This document shows, one piece after another, positions 25,764 to 33,715 of a stretch of DNA of 64,000 nucleotides. The stretch is from Thalassospira profundimaris (lineage in GTDB: Bacteria > Pseudomonadota > Alphaproteobacteria > Rhodospirillales > Thalassospiraceae). Position numbers and translations under genes: made by a program. Where the stretch lies: positions 1-64,000 of the forward strand of contig NZ_JPWH01000024.1 of NCBI RefSeq assembly GCF_003326755.1, in the 5' to 3' direction. The first letter of the stretch is position 1; each line of letters begins with the position of its first letter. A model generated the notes under the pieces. The model worked only from the letters and a program-made list of their open reading frames with translations. It was not told where the DNA came from and searched no databases.

Positions 25764-25777
25764 TATATCAGGATATA
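25764..25777 (-). promoter_or_regulatory. vapBC operator palindrome
   Basis: TATATCAGGATATA is a dyad with 6-bp perfect arms, 16 bp upstream of the vapB ATG and inside an AT-rich patch suited to a -10 region. Autoregulation by VapB(C) is inferred from position. Confidence 0.6.
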
Positions 25778-26101
25778 TATACCAAGAAACATTGGCTTTT
25801 CAACTGCCGTGCCGAAGAGCAAGCAGTCACGCCAAGATGGACGCGAGCCCGGAATGTGCCACAGGGTCCGACGTCAAGGCAGCATGGGTTAGATGTACAT
25901 CGCGATCAAACAGACAATAGCGATTTTGCCCGCCGTTATTCACGACGAGGCTATATCCGTTTCTACGATCCGGCACGACGTAATGCGCCAGAAAAACCGA
26001 CAACACGCTGTTTTTACATACTATTTTTCCTTGAGCGATCACTTCGAGATGTCATTCTTTGTCTTGCGCACCTCAACGCGCGAGAAACGGATGGCGACCT
26101 C
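25778..26101. other. Intergenic region before the first serine recombinase cluster
   Basis: About 320 bp with no convincing gene. Composition is less GC-rich than the flanks (for example around 25980-26050). Promoters for the vapBC and recombinase directions should lie here. No repeat or att-like motif was recognised. Confidence 0.35.
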
Positions 26102-26299
26102 TTGGCACGACAGCGACAAACCAAAGCGGAGACACTGCATCTCTCCGTCGAAGCGGCGGACACCGACGCCGCGTGTCTCGCGGGCGCCGAGCCTGATGCC
26201 CGCCTCCGCGATCTGGTCCGCCTCTTGGCCCGTCAGGCCGCCCGCGACTTTGTCAACGCCGAGACGGCCCATCATGAACAGGACCGCCTCCCCAAGTAA
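26102..26299 (+). CDS. Small protein preceding the serine recombinase
   Basis: The end of this frame, DARLRDLVRLLARQAARDF, closely matches DPRLVALVKYLARRAAERDY in the small gene just before the second recombinase (61834-62046). Conservation of position and sequence supports a real gene. The start is uncertain; TTG at 26102 gives a 65-aa product comparable to the 70-aa homologue. Such small proteins may be accessory or directionality factors, but this is inference. Confidence 0.5.
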   Translation: MARQRQTKAETLHLSVEAADTDAACLAGAEPDARLRDLVRLLARQAARDFVNAETAHHEQDRLPK

Positions 26300-26311
26300 G
26301 GAGGCCGCCGT

Positions 26312-28087
26312 ATGAAGGTCGCGCTCTACGCTCGCTATTCGTCCGACAATCAGCGCGATGCCTCGATCGCAGATCAGTTCCGGATGTGTCGGCTCTACGC
26401 CGAGAAGCAGGGCTGGCAGATCGTCGAGGAATACTCGGACCATGCAATCTCGGGCGCCTCACTGCTCCGTCCAGGCATTCAGGCCCTAATCTCCGATGCC
26501 ACACACGGCCGCTTCAATGTGATCCTCGCAGAGGCGATGGACCGACTCTCCCGGGACCAAGAAGATATCGCCGGTATCTTCAAGCGCATGTCCTATGCTG
26601 ATGTGAAGCTCGTTACCCTTTCCGAAGGCGAGGTCACGCATCTGCATGTCGGCCTTAAGGGTACAATGAACGCGCTGTTCCTCAAGGATCTCGCCGACAA
26701 GACTCGCCGTGGCCTGCGCGGCCGGGTTGAGAGCGGAAAATCCGGAGGCGGTCTCTGCTACGGATATAACGTCGTACGCACCGCCGATCCGGACGAGCGC
26801 GGTCACCGGGAGATCAACACCGCCGAGGCAAGCATCATCCAGCGCATCTTCAAGGATTATCTTGAAGGCAAGTCCTCCCGCACCATTGCCATGACGCTGA
26901 ATCGTGAGGGCGTCCCTGGGCCGCAAGGCAAAGAATGGGGGCCCTCCACAATCCACGGAAACCCCAAGCGTGGCACAGGTATCCTGAACAATGAGCTCTA
27001 TATCGGCAAGCTGGTCTGGAATCGCCTGCGCTACATGAAGGATCCGGATACCGGCAAGCGCGTCTCGCGCCCAAACCCGGAGAGCGAATGGGTCGTTCAA
27101 GAGGTGCCGGAGCTCTCAGTCATTGACCGGTCCCTATGGGATGCCGTGAAGGCGCGGCAAGCCAGCCTTGCCTTTGACAAATCCGAGAAGAGTTCAAACC
27201 CTATGAACAACCGGCGTCGCCCAAAGCACCTGTTCGGGGGGCTGATAAAGTGCGGCTGCTGCGGAGGGGGGTACTCGATGATCTCAAAAGACCTCATGGG
27301 GTGCTCAACAGCCCGCAACAAGGGCACTTGTGACAACCGAGTGAACATCCGACGCGATGCACTGGAGGCTTCCATACTGAACGGCCTCAGGAAGCATCTG
27401 ATGGGACCTGAACTGTTCAAGGAATTCTGTGCCGAGTTCACAAAGGAGGTAAACCGCCTTCGCATGGAACGCGGAGCTGATCTGGAAGTATGGAAGAGTG
27501 AGCTGGAGCGCACCGATCGGGAGCTGGACAAAATGGTAGATGCCATTTTGCAGGGATTTCCGCCAGCCAAGCTGAAGGACAAGGCCGAGAAGCTTGAGGC
27601 GCGCAAAGCCGAACTAACCGAACTCTTGGCCAATGCCGACGAGCCACCGCCCTTTCTGCACCCGAACATGGCGCAGATCTACCAGGACCGAATTAGACAG
27701 CTCTATGAGAATCTCCAGCGCGAAGAAGAGCGAGCACAAGCTGCCGAGGTGTTTCGTTCCCTTGTGGATCAGGTGACCCTTATCCCGGAGGACGGCGAAC
27801 TTGCCATTGTACTGCGTGGAGATCTGGGTGCCATCCTGCGCTTTGCTGCAGGAAAGAAAAACCCCGACTTCCTTTCGGAGGCCGAGGCTTTTGACAACCT
27901 GCTATCGCAGGGATCGTTGGTTGCGGGAGGGCGCAACCAACGATCTCTGCGGAATGGGTCCTGGAATGCAAAAACCTCCGCGGCGGGAGCCTTGGAGGTT
28001 TCGCAAGTATCGTTGGTTGCGGGGGCACGCAACCAATTTTATCTACTCTTTGCTGCTCAACGCCTTCCGAATCCTATAAAATTTTGA
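26312..28087 (+). CDS. Large serine recombinase
   Basis: The 591-aa protein starts MKVALYARYSSDNQRDASI, where the Ser of RYSSD is the resolvase-type nucleophile. It contains the catalytic-domain motifs AEAMDRLSRDQEDI, a recombinase domain (GPSTIHGNPKRGTGILNNEL), a zinc ribbon (CGCCGG ... STARNKGTCDN) and a coiled coil (KSELERTDRELDKMV). GGAGG precedes the ATG. The final 60 codons include three hairpins with repeats of TTGGTTGCGGG that look like an attachment core. It is closely related to the recombinase at 62043-63794. Confidence 0.92.
   Translation: MKVALYARYSSDNQRDASIADQFRMCRLYAEKQGWQIVEEYSDHAISGASLLRPGIQALISDATHGRFNVILAEAMDRLSRDQEDIAGIFKRMSYADVKLVTLSEGEVTHLHVGLKGTMNALFLKDLADKTRRGLRGRVESGKSGGGLCYGYNVVRTADPDERGHREINTAEASIIQRIFKDYLEGKSSRTIAMTLNREGVPGPQGKEWGPSTIHGNPKRGTGILNNELYIGKLVWNRLRYMKDPDTGKRVSRPNPESEWVVQEVPELSVIDRSLWDAVKARQASLAFDKSEKSSNPMNNRRRPKHLFGGLIKCGCCGGGYSMISKDLMGCSTARNKGTCDNRVNIRRDALEASILNGLRKHLMGPELFKEFCAEFTKEVNRLRMERGADLEVWKSELERTDRELDKMVDAILQGFPPAKLKDKAEKLEARKAELTELLANADEPPPFLHPNMAQIYQDRIRQLYENLQREEERAQAAEVFRSLVDQVTLIPEDGELAIVLRGDLGAILRFAAGKKNPDFLSEAEAFDNLLSQGSLVAGGRNQRSLRNGSWNAKTSAAGALEVSQVSLVAGARNQFYLLFAAQRLPNPIKF
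27906..28036 (+). repeat. Hairpin cluster with att-like repeats in the recombinase 3' end
   Basis: Three inverted repeats are nested in the coding 3' end: 27906-27951 (20-bp arms, one mismatch), 27972-28001 (AAACCTCC/GGAGGTTT) and 28013-28036 (TTGGTTGCG/CGCAACCAA). The 15-bp ATCGTTGGTTGCGGG is directly repeated at 27913 and 28009. GTTGCGGGGGCA is complementary to the 3' end of tRNA-fMet. Confidence 0.7.
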
Positions 28088-28656
28088 AAACGAACGAATT
28101 TGAGGAATTCCTATTGCCCTGTACCAATCAAGCTTTACCCAATGGAGAGGGGATTGACCTCGTATTTTTGCGGGACTGGAAAAACCTCGGAGACTTGCTG
28201 TATCTCCAGTCGATTAGGTCTGGGAGGATCGATGAGAATTCCAGCATCGCAGTCTCATACAGAGCGATGCTGAGCGTTAACGCTCAGCGATTGGCAGATT
28301 TCGTAGTCCATACCGGGGTAGAATTTGACGTCGTCGCTATGGCTCCTAGTAGCCGCGACGATGCTGTGCCTTACCATGAGTGCATTATGAACCGCCTCTG
28401 TGCCACAGATATCAGCGAAAGGTTCTCGAAATCAAAATCAACACAATCAGGTTCGTCTGGTTCCAGCCAGCAAGACGTTGTCGATGCAATAACCTATATG
28501 GCCGAAGGTGATGAAGGGGTATTTCGAAATCTCCTGATTGTCGACGACTCCTTCGCAAGTGGAAAAACGATAGCAGCGATGCTGTACCACCTACGGAAGG
28601 CAGGATTGAACAACTGCTCGATAACGGTAGCCGTTCCGGCACTCCTCCGTCAGTAG
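28084..28656 (+). CDS. Phosphoribosyltransferase-like protein, 190 aa
   Basis: It begins at TTG overlapping the recombinase stop. The motif LLIVDDSFASGKTIAAML is close to the PRPP-binding loop of type I phosphoribosyltransferases (hydrophobic-DD-x3-GKT), and VVAMAPSSRDD fits the preceding strand. No hood domain identifying a base substrate is visible. Codon use is less GC-biased than in the recombinase. PRTase-like proteins with this compact form occur near defence loci. It may instead be a standalone cargo gene. Function is unknown. Confidence 0.65.
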   Translation: MKTNEFEEFLLPCTNQALPNGEGIDLVFLRDWKNLGDLLYLQSIRSGRIDENSSIAVSYRAMLSVNAQRLADFVVHTGVEFDVVAMAPSSRDDAVPYHECIMNRLCATDISERFSKSKSTQSGSSGSSQQDVVDAITYMAEGDEGVFRNLLIVDDSFASGKTIAAMLYHLRKAGLNNCSITVAVPALLRQ

Positions 28657-28671
28657 GTGTCAAAGTCCCAC

Positions 28672-28753
28672 ACGCGAGGGATCGAAGCCAAACGGCCGAA
28701 ACCCGCTCACGGGGTTCGGTTCACGAGAGCCCGGTCCGCAATAGCGGACGCGT
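28672..28753 (+). ncRNA. Candidate structured RNA/DNA element, copy 1
   Basis: The outer stem ACGCG/CGCGT encloses GAGGGATCGAAGCC, GGCCGAAACCCG, GTTCGGTTCACGAGAGCCCG and a TCCGC-AATA-GCGGA hairpin. The same elements recur in the same order at 33577-33670 with a changed but still paired outer stem. Orientation is unknown; plus is chosen by analogy with the motif order. Confidence 0.6.
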
Positions 28754-28755
28754 CA

Positions 28756-29532
28756 CTAATCAAGCAGATCATGCGGTGGCCCTTTCATATATTCATCGAA
28801 AGAGGCCAGCTCCTCGCCGGTTGGTAATTCGTCCATGGTGAGAAGGCCGCGAATATCGTCGGCAATTTCGCGTCGATTGACGTAACCCATGGAATACCGG
28901 CCGTTCTCCAGTTCGTAATCCAGCGCACCACACCATTGATTGATCCGTCCATACCCGGGAGCTAATGCAACCGATCCGATCCGCCCGCGCACCTCGTGTT
29001 TAGCCAACGAAACACGGAGGGCTTCCAAACGGCCGAAAAGGATATGAACCCGCCGCAGATCGTCGCGGATACGGGGAATCATCGAAGGGTCCTCGATTAC
29101 TTTCTTGATCTGGGAAGCGCGATAGGCACGTCCGAAATGTCTATATCCCTGATCTTCCTCAAGAGCGCGAAGCTTGATTTCAAGGCCGCTATTGTCGTGC
29201 CATTTAATCATGTCGGAAGCGCGTTGCCGCCATGTTCGCAGAAGTTCATAGGCGGCGAATATCCACATTTGCGACTGCGCTGAGACAAATAGAGCGTCGG
29301 GCAGCGGCGTCCGCTCTTCTTCTATCAACCTCCTGAGTAGACGCTCTTCAAGATCGGCAATGAACGGATCGACGGCCCCGAGATTCATGGCTTGCATGCG
29401 CAGATAAGGATCGTCTCCCAGCAACGTGAGACCGGAAAGCGCCTGGTTTATTGCAGACGGATCAATTTCCGAAAGCGGCTTGTAGCGGGGTTGGTCCGCA
29501 TCGTCCGGCTCAAAATCTTCCTCATCGCTCAT
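28756..29532 (-). CDS. Hypothetical protein in the Shedu cluster, 258 aa
   Basis: The start is ATG (MSDEEDFEPDDADQPRY); a GTG nine codons upstream is the alternative. The N-terminus is acidic and Pro-rich, the centre helical (FAAYELLRTWRQRASDMIKW) and the C-terminus ends GELASFDEYMKGPPHDLLD. There is no membrane segment or known motif. It is the last of three minus-strand genes with short gaps (about 45 bp each) headed by the Shedu nuclease, so a shared transcript is likely. Function is unknown. Confidence 0.7.
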   Translation of the reverse strand: MSDEEDFEPDDADQPRYKPLSEIDPSAINQALSGLTLLGDDPYLRMQAMNLGAVDPFIADLEERLLRRLIEEERTPLPDALFVSAQSQMWIFAAYELLRTWRQRASDMIKWHDNSGLEIKLRALEEDQGYRHFGRAYRASQIKKVIEDPSMIPRIRDDLRRVHILFGRLEALRVSLAKHEVRGRIGSVALAPGYGRINQWCGALDYELENGRYSMGYVNRREIADDIRGLLTMDELPTGEELASFDEYMKGPPHDLLD

Positions 29533-29577
29533 CGCTATCTCTCTGTTCCTTTTGCGCACGCACCGGGCCGCGCGCGC

Positions 29578-30411
29578 TTATTCTTCCTCCTTCAAGGCTT
29601 CAGATTCGAGGCCGTATTTCAAAAGCCAGCGTACGATATGCCGCGTCCCGCAATCGTCGCAGACATATATGACGCTCTCATTGGTCTTCATCTTCATAAA
29701 AGCATTGGCCTCGATGCGATCTCTATGGCCGCAGCTCTTGCAATCCAGCGGGATCAAATAGGGTTCGAACGTAAATTCGTCGTCTTTGACATGTGTGACG
29801 TAGGACGCGTTGCACTGCTCGTTCTGACACTGGACGACGGTCTCCTCCTTGAGCAGTTCACTGTTGCGGACGATGCTCTGACCGCACTTTCCGCAAGTGA
29901 AAGTCACGGTCTCGGAAAAATGAGCATCGAATGCGGTACTGGTTACCGCTTCGACGTACTCAATCACCTCTCCAAGATAAGTGCGCAACGCGGCCTCATC
30001 CGTCTTGGGGGCATGCTGCCCCTTTTTTTTCGGCATCTGGATATGCAGGAACGAGCTCAGCTTCTGCCAGTGCTTGCCGAGCTCGCGTGGCGATATGCCC
30101 TTGGTTTGGCCGACAGTCACAAAGCCGTCCGTGGCGGGTGTCCCGGGTTCGGATTCAGACGCAACACTGAGCGTCGAATCTTTGGTCAGATGCTCGTCCA
30201 CTAACTCCATCAGGCGATCCATGGCCCGGCGGGGCTGCCATGCACCGATCTCTTCTATGGTGATTTTGTCTAGCCGAAGCTGAAGCTTTTGATAGGCGAC
30301 ACGCTCCAGCGCATAGCGGAGTTCAAGACAGGCATATGGCAACCGATCCGGATCGTTGCTTTTAATATGATCCTGCGCCCGCTGAATATAGGGGTCCGTT
30401 CCAAATACCAT
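29578..30411 (-). CDS. Zinc-ribbon protein in the Shedu cluster, 277 aa
   Basis: The N-terminal half is helical (YACLELRYALERVAYQKLQL). The C-terminal half has two putative zinc ribbons: CGKCGQS with CQNEQCNAS, and CKSCGHRD with CDDCGTRH. The Cys pairs are regularly spaced, supporting metal binding and possibly nucleic acid or protein recognition. It lies 50 bp downstream of the Shedu gene and 45 bp upstream of the third gene. It is not a standard Shedu component. Confidence 0.72.
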   Translation of the reverse strand: MVFGTDPYIQRAQDHIKSNDPDRLPYACLELRYALERVAYQKLQLRLDKITIEEIGAWQPRRAMDRLMELVDEHLTKDSTLSVASESEPGTPATDGFVTVGQTKGISPRELGKHWQKLSSFLHIQMPKKKGQHAPKTDEAALRTYLGEVIEYVEAVTSTAFDAHFSETVTFTCGKCGQSIVRNSELLKEETVVQCQNEQCNASYVTHVKDDEFTFEPYLIPLDCKSCGHRDRIEANAFMKMKTNESVIYVCDDCGTRHIVRWLLKYGLESEALKEEE

Positions 30412-30461
30412 TCGTCGCTCTCGGTCTGCTCTGCCCCGTGGCTATGGGCAAAAAGCTTCTG

Positions 30462-31676
30462 TCACAATATCCCTTTGCTCTTCTGGTTTTTCAGACGATC
30501 GAGCAGCTCGTCGTAAAGCACGATCTCGATGTTCTTGAGGGACATGCGCAGGACACGAAAATCCTCACGCTTCTCCGGGCTATCGAGCTGCTTACTATGG
30601 CCTATCAGAAGCAAGGCGCGCGGTCGCGTCACATGCGCGTCTGTTTTCAGTTCGCGGCGAATGTCCTGCTCCAGAGCAAGTCCGCGCTGCTCTGCGTTGT
30701 AAAGATACTTCTCGGCCTGCGTGACGGCCTTCGTTGCATCGGAATGCCAGTAGTAATTGCCCCGATCCTGACTGGCGGAGAGAAGGCGCGTTTCTGGGGT
30801 CTTGATTTCGAAGATGTCGAGAAAGCCGTGCGTATCTACCAGTCCGAAATCGACCTCTCTGGACGTGCCCGTAATGACGTTCAAGCGATCGAAGACGTGT
30901 ACGTAGCGGGATTCGACGAGATAGAGGTTCCGCCGCAGAAAGCGGCCCCACTCCGCTTCATTGTGGTTACCCGCCTGCATAGCCTCGAATTCGTCGATAA
31001 CCTGGGACAGGGCCACATCGTCAATCTTCAACTTCGCTGAGCTGATTAGGCGACTCTTGTGATCGGCCCTAACGTAGCGGCGCTCGACGACGCGCGACGA
31101 GAAATCCATCAGGCGCTCGATCTCCTGACTACTCATCTCGGGGATGATCGTGTCATCAAGGGACGCCAGAAGGCGCGTCAAACGGCTGCGCGGGGAGGAA
31201 GAGCTGCGCGAGAAATGCCGGGGCAACAAGTCGTGAAACAGGCCGTCGGCCATGTCCCGCATGTCGGACTGCAAAGCAGTGTTCATCGTACGCACCTGCG
31301 TGGCGAGGCGCTGAAAGTCGGCATAGCTCAGGACAAGCCGCATACCCTTCTTGTGCCGGCGCGCATTGGACGGCTTGCTCCGGCTGATCGTCAGCTCTGA
31401 CACATTGCCCTCTTTGAGTTTTCTCGATAGAGCCGACCGCAGAGCGTTTGTTTTGAAGAAGCCCTTTTCGTTCAACTCATCCGGGCGCTGGGCAAATCCC
31501 TCGAAGGTAATGAGGTCTATTGGGAAGAAGCGACCCTGGGGATAGTACTCGACGACCTTCGCGCGCTTTCGGATGCGGAAGACGAGAGGCCGTTCTCCGC
31601 CCTCGTCTTCATCGTCGAAGACATAAATCTCTTCGACGCCCCCACGCCTAGTTTCAGTTTCAACTTTAAGCCCCAT
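30462..31676 (-). CDS. sduA: Shedu-type immune nuclease (DUF4263)
   Basis: The 404-aa protein has a variable N-terminal region and a C-terminal DUF4263 domain: EAEWGRFLRRNLYLV, then REVDFGLVDTHGFLDIFEIK, where the Asp and E-I-K match the PD-(D/E)xK-type catalytic residues, and later QAEKYL. Shedu is a single-gene antiphage nuclease. The start is taken as MGLKVETETRRGG at 31676; a longer frame to 31712 exists and no strong ribosome-binding site decides between them. It diverges from hipBA, with about 190 bp between. Confidence 0.85.
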   Translation of the reverse strand: MGLKVETETRRGGVEEIYVFDDEDEGGERPLVFRIRKRAKVVEYYPQGRFFPIDLITFEGFAQRPDELNEKGFFKTNALRSALSRKLKEGNVSELTISRSKPSNARRHKKGMRLVLSYADFQRLATQVRTMNTALQSDMRDMADGLFHDLLPRHFSRSSSSPRSRLTRLLASLDDTIIPEMSSQEIERLMDFSSRVVERRYVRADHKSRLISSAKLKIDDVALSQVIDEFEAMQAGNHNEAEWGRFLRRNLYLVESRYVHVFDRLNVITGTSREVDFGLVDTHGFLDIFEIKTPETRLLSASQDRGNYYWHSDATKAVTQAEKYLYNAEQRGLALEQDIRRELKTDAHVTRPRALLLIGHSKQLDSPEKREDFRVLRMSLKNIEIVLYDELLDRLKNQKSKGIL

Positions 31677-31775
31677 AAGTACAATAATCCGAGGATATGG
31701 CCACCGGCACAACCCTTAAGGGATATCTGTCCACAACCGGTCTGAAGGATTGACAAGGCTTTTATGAGTCAATCC

Positions 31776-31822
31776 CGATAAATCATATTTATCGCTTTCG
31801 CCGCATATTTCAAATTTATGCG
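31776..31822. promoter_or_regulatory. Two palindromes between sduA and hipBA
   Basis: CGATAAAT-CAT-ATTTATCG (31776-31794) and CGCATA-N9-TATGCG (31802-31822) lie side by side upstream of the hipBA promoter. They are candidate HipB operators and could also affect the divergent Shedu gene. Confidence 0.65.
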
Positions 31823-31834
31823 ACAATTCCGATA

Positions 31835-31863
31835 TTGACATTTTATCGGATTCAACGCATAAT
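31835..31863 (+). promoter_or_regulatory. hipBA promoter
   Basis: TTGACA and CATAAT are separated by 17 bp. The -10 box ends six bases before the hipB ATG, so transcription should begin at or next to the start codon and the mRNA is probably leaderless. Confidence 0.75.
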
Positions 31864-31869
31864 AAACCC

Positions 31870-32121
31870 ATGAATGATTTAGCCCGCACACCGAAGCAGA
31901 TTGGTAACCTCGTCCGCCGGGCCCGTAAGCGACTCGGCTGGAGCCAGAGCGCACTAGGGATGTGGGTTGGCCTGCGCCAGGAGACCATCTCACTGATCGA
32001 AAACGGTAATCCGGCAACAAAGCTGGAAACCATCCTGTCCGTTTTGGCCGCGCTCGACCTCGAATTACGGGTCTGCCCCCGCTCCAAAGGACAGTCCTCG
32101 GATATCGAGGATATCTTCTGA
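31870..32121 (+). CDS. hipB: HipB-like antitoxin, XRE-family regulator
   Basis: The 83-aa protein has a Cro/XRE helix-turn-helix: QIGNLVRRARKRLGWSQSAL, then GLRQETISLIENG and KLETILSVLAAL. It precedes hipA with a one-base overlap (TGATG). HipB neutralises HipA and represses the operon. The promoter lies directly at the ATG and no Shine-Dalgarno is possible if transcription starts at about 31870, implying a leaderless transcript. Confidence 0.9.
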   Translation: MNDLARTPKQIGNLVRRARKRLGWSQSALGMWVGLRQETISLIENGNPATKLETILSVLAALDLELRVCPRSKGQSSDIEDIF

Positions 32122-33446
32122 TGCCGCGCCGTCCCAAATACGCTCCCTTACGCGTTTACCTGAATAACCGGCTTGTCGGACACCTTCTGAAGGAACCAAG
32201 CGGAGCTATCGAATTCCGCTATGACCAGAGCTGGCTCGATTGGGAAAACGCGTTTCCGGTTTCACTATCCCTGCCCCTTCAGGAAGATACATACAGAGGC
32301 GAACCGGTGGTCGCCGTATTCGAAAACCTGCTTCCTGATTCAGACAACTTACGCCGCCGCGTTGCTGAAAAAGTCGGCGCACGGGGGACGGACGCCTATA
32401 GCCTACTGGAAGCAATCGGCCATGATTGCGTCGGTGCGCTACAATTTATAGCTGGCGACGCAGAGCCGAATACCGACAGCACGAAAATCGACGGCGAGCC
32501 GGTCGATGACGCGGCGATCGAAAAAATCCTCCGCAACCTTGCGCTGGCCCCTCTCGGATTAGACCGCGAGGACGAATTCCGGATTTCGGTCGCGGGCGCG
32601 CAGGAAAAAACCGCCCTTCTCTATCATAAGGGCAAGTGGCTCAAACCGCACGGCACGACACCGACGACGCATCTGTTCAAGACCCAGATCGGGCAACTGC
32701 CGAACGGGATCGACCTTTCGAATAGCGTCGAGAATGAATTTTATTGCCTGAAGCTGTTCGAGGCTTTCGGCCTTCCCGTCAACAAGGCCGAAATCCTGAC
32801 CTTCGGCGAAACCAAAGCCCTTGTGATCGAGAGGTTCGACCGCCTGAAGGCGAAGGACGGAAGACTCCTGCGACTACCACAGGAAGACTGCTGCCAGGCG
32901 CTTTCGATCCCGCCATCGCGAAAATATCAGAGCGATCACGGCCCCGGCATGGTCGATATCCTGACCTTCCTGAGGGGCAGCGACACGCCTGCTGACGACC
33001 AGAAGCTTTTCCTGAAGGCGCAAATTCTGTTCTGGCTGATTGGTGCAACTGACGGACACGCCAAAAACTTCAGCGTCTTTCTGCGGCCGGGCGGAAGCTT
33101 CTCAATGACGCCGCTTTACGATGTCCTGACCGCACAACCGAGCCTTGATGCAAGACAGATCGAACGCAAGCAAATGCGCCTTGCCATGTCGGTCGGTGAC
33201 AACCGGCACTACCGGATCGACCAAATCCTGGGCCGTCACTTCGTCCAGACAAGCGACCGCGCCGGACTGCCGAAAACCCTGATTCAATCAGCGATAGACG
33301 AAATAGCGGATGCCGCCGGGATCGCCATCGACCAGATCGAAACCACGCTGCCGAATGATTTTCCGGAAGCCATCCATGCTTCGGTGAAAGCAGCGATGGA
33401 GAAGAGGCTCGATAGCCTCGTCATCACCGAAACCTCTAATACATAA
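32121..33446 (+). CDS. hipA: HipA-family serine/threonine kinase toxin
   Basis: The 441-aa protein has the HipA N-terminal domain (RVYLNNRLVGHLLKE; VFENLLPDSDNLRRRVA), then the kinase-like domain: SVAGAQEKTALLY (P-loop region), THLFKTQ, LVIERFDR, the catalytic GATDGHAKNFSVF and the metal-binding TPLYDVLTAQP. Length is normal for HipA and all motifs are intact. HipA toxins phosphorylate aminoacyl-tRNA synthetases such as GltX and cause growth arrest. It is the second gene of hipBA. Confidence 0.92.
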   Translation: MPRRPKYAPLRVYLNNRLVGHLLKEPSGAIEFRYDQSWLDWENAFPVSLSLPLQEDTYRGEPVVAVFENLLPDSDNLRRRVAEKVGARGTDAYSLLEAIGHDCVGALQFIAGDAEPNTDSTKIDGEPVDDAAIEKILRNLALAPLGLDREDEFRISVAGAQEKTALLYHKGKWLKPHGTTPTTHLFKTQIGQLPNGIDLSNSVENEFYCLKLFEAFGLPVNKAEILTFGETKALVIERFDRLKAKDGRLLRLPQEDCCQALSIPPSRKYQSDHGPGMVDILTFLRGSDTPADDQKLFLKAQILFWLIGATDGHAKNFSVFLRPGGSFSMTPLYDVLTAQPSLDARQIERKQMRLAMSVGDNRHYRIDQILGRHFVQTSDRAGLPKTLIQSAIDEIADAAGIAIDQIETTLPNDFPEAIHASVKAAMEKRLDSLVITETSNT

Positions 33447-33576
33447 TGGACCCGAACGGCCTGAATTCCGCTGCAATCTACGGACTAAAGGCGGCCATCG
33501 GCTTCAAACACCGACCGTGGAATCGCAAGTTTTTAGTGCTGTGAGGTTACAAGTAAGTAATGTCCAAAACCACTCA

Positions 33577-33670
33577 TTGCGCGAGGGATCGAAGCCGAAT
33601 GGCCGAAACCCGACACATTTTTTAGAAGACGGCGTTCGATTCACGACAGCCCGGCCCAAAGGGTGCGCAA
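33577..33670 (+). ncRNA. Candidate structured RNA/DNA element, copy 2
   Basis: TTGCGC/GCGCAA closes an element with GAGGGATCGAAGCC, GGCCGAAACCCG, GTTCGATTCACGACAGCCCG in the same order as at 28672-28753. Inner loop lengths differ. It lies in the 270-bp gap between hipA and herA, where no gene is seen. Confidence 0.6.
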
Positions 33671-33715
33671 AATTGCAAATAGAGGGCGAGCGAAACTTCG
33701 AAGCTTTCGAATAAC

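Noticed and set aside
25733-26101. Extension of the small recombinase-linked gene to 25733
   Set aside because: The homologous small gene at 61834 covers only the last 65-70 residues; the extension overlaps the vapB start and operator.
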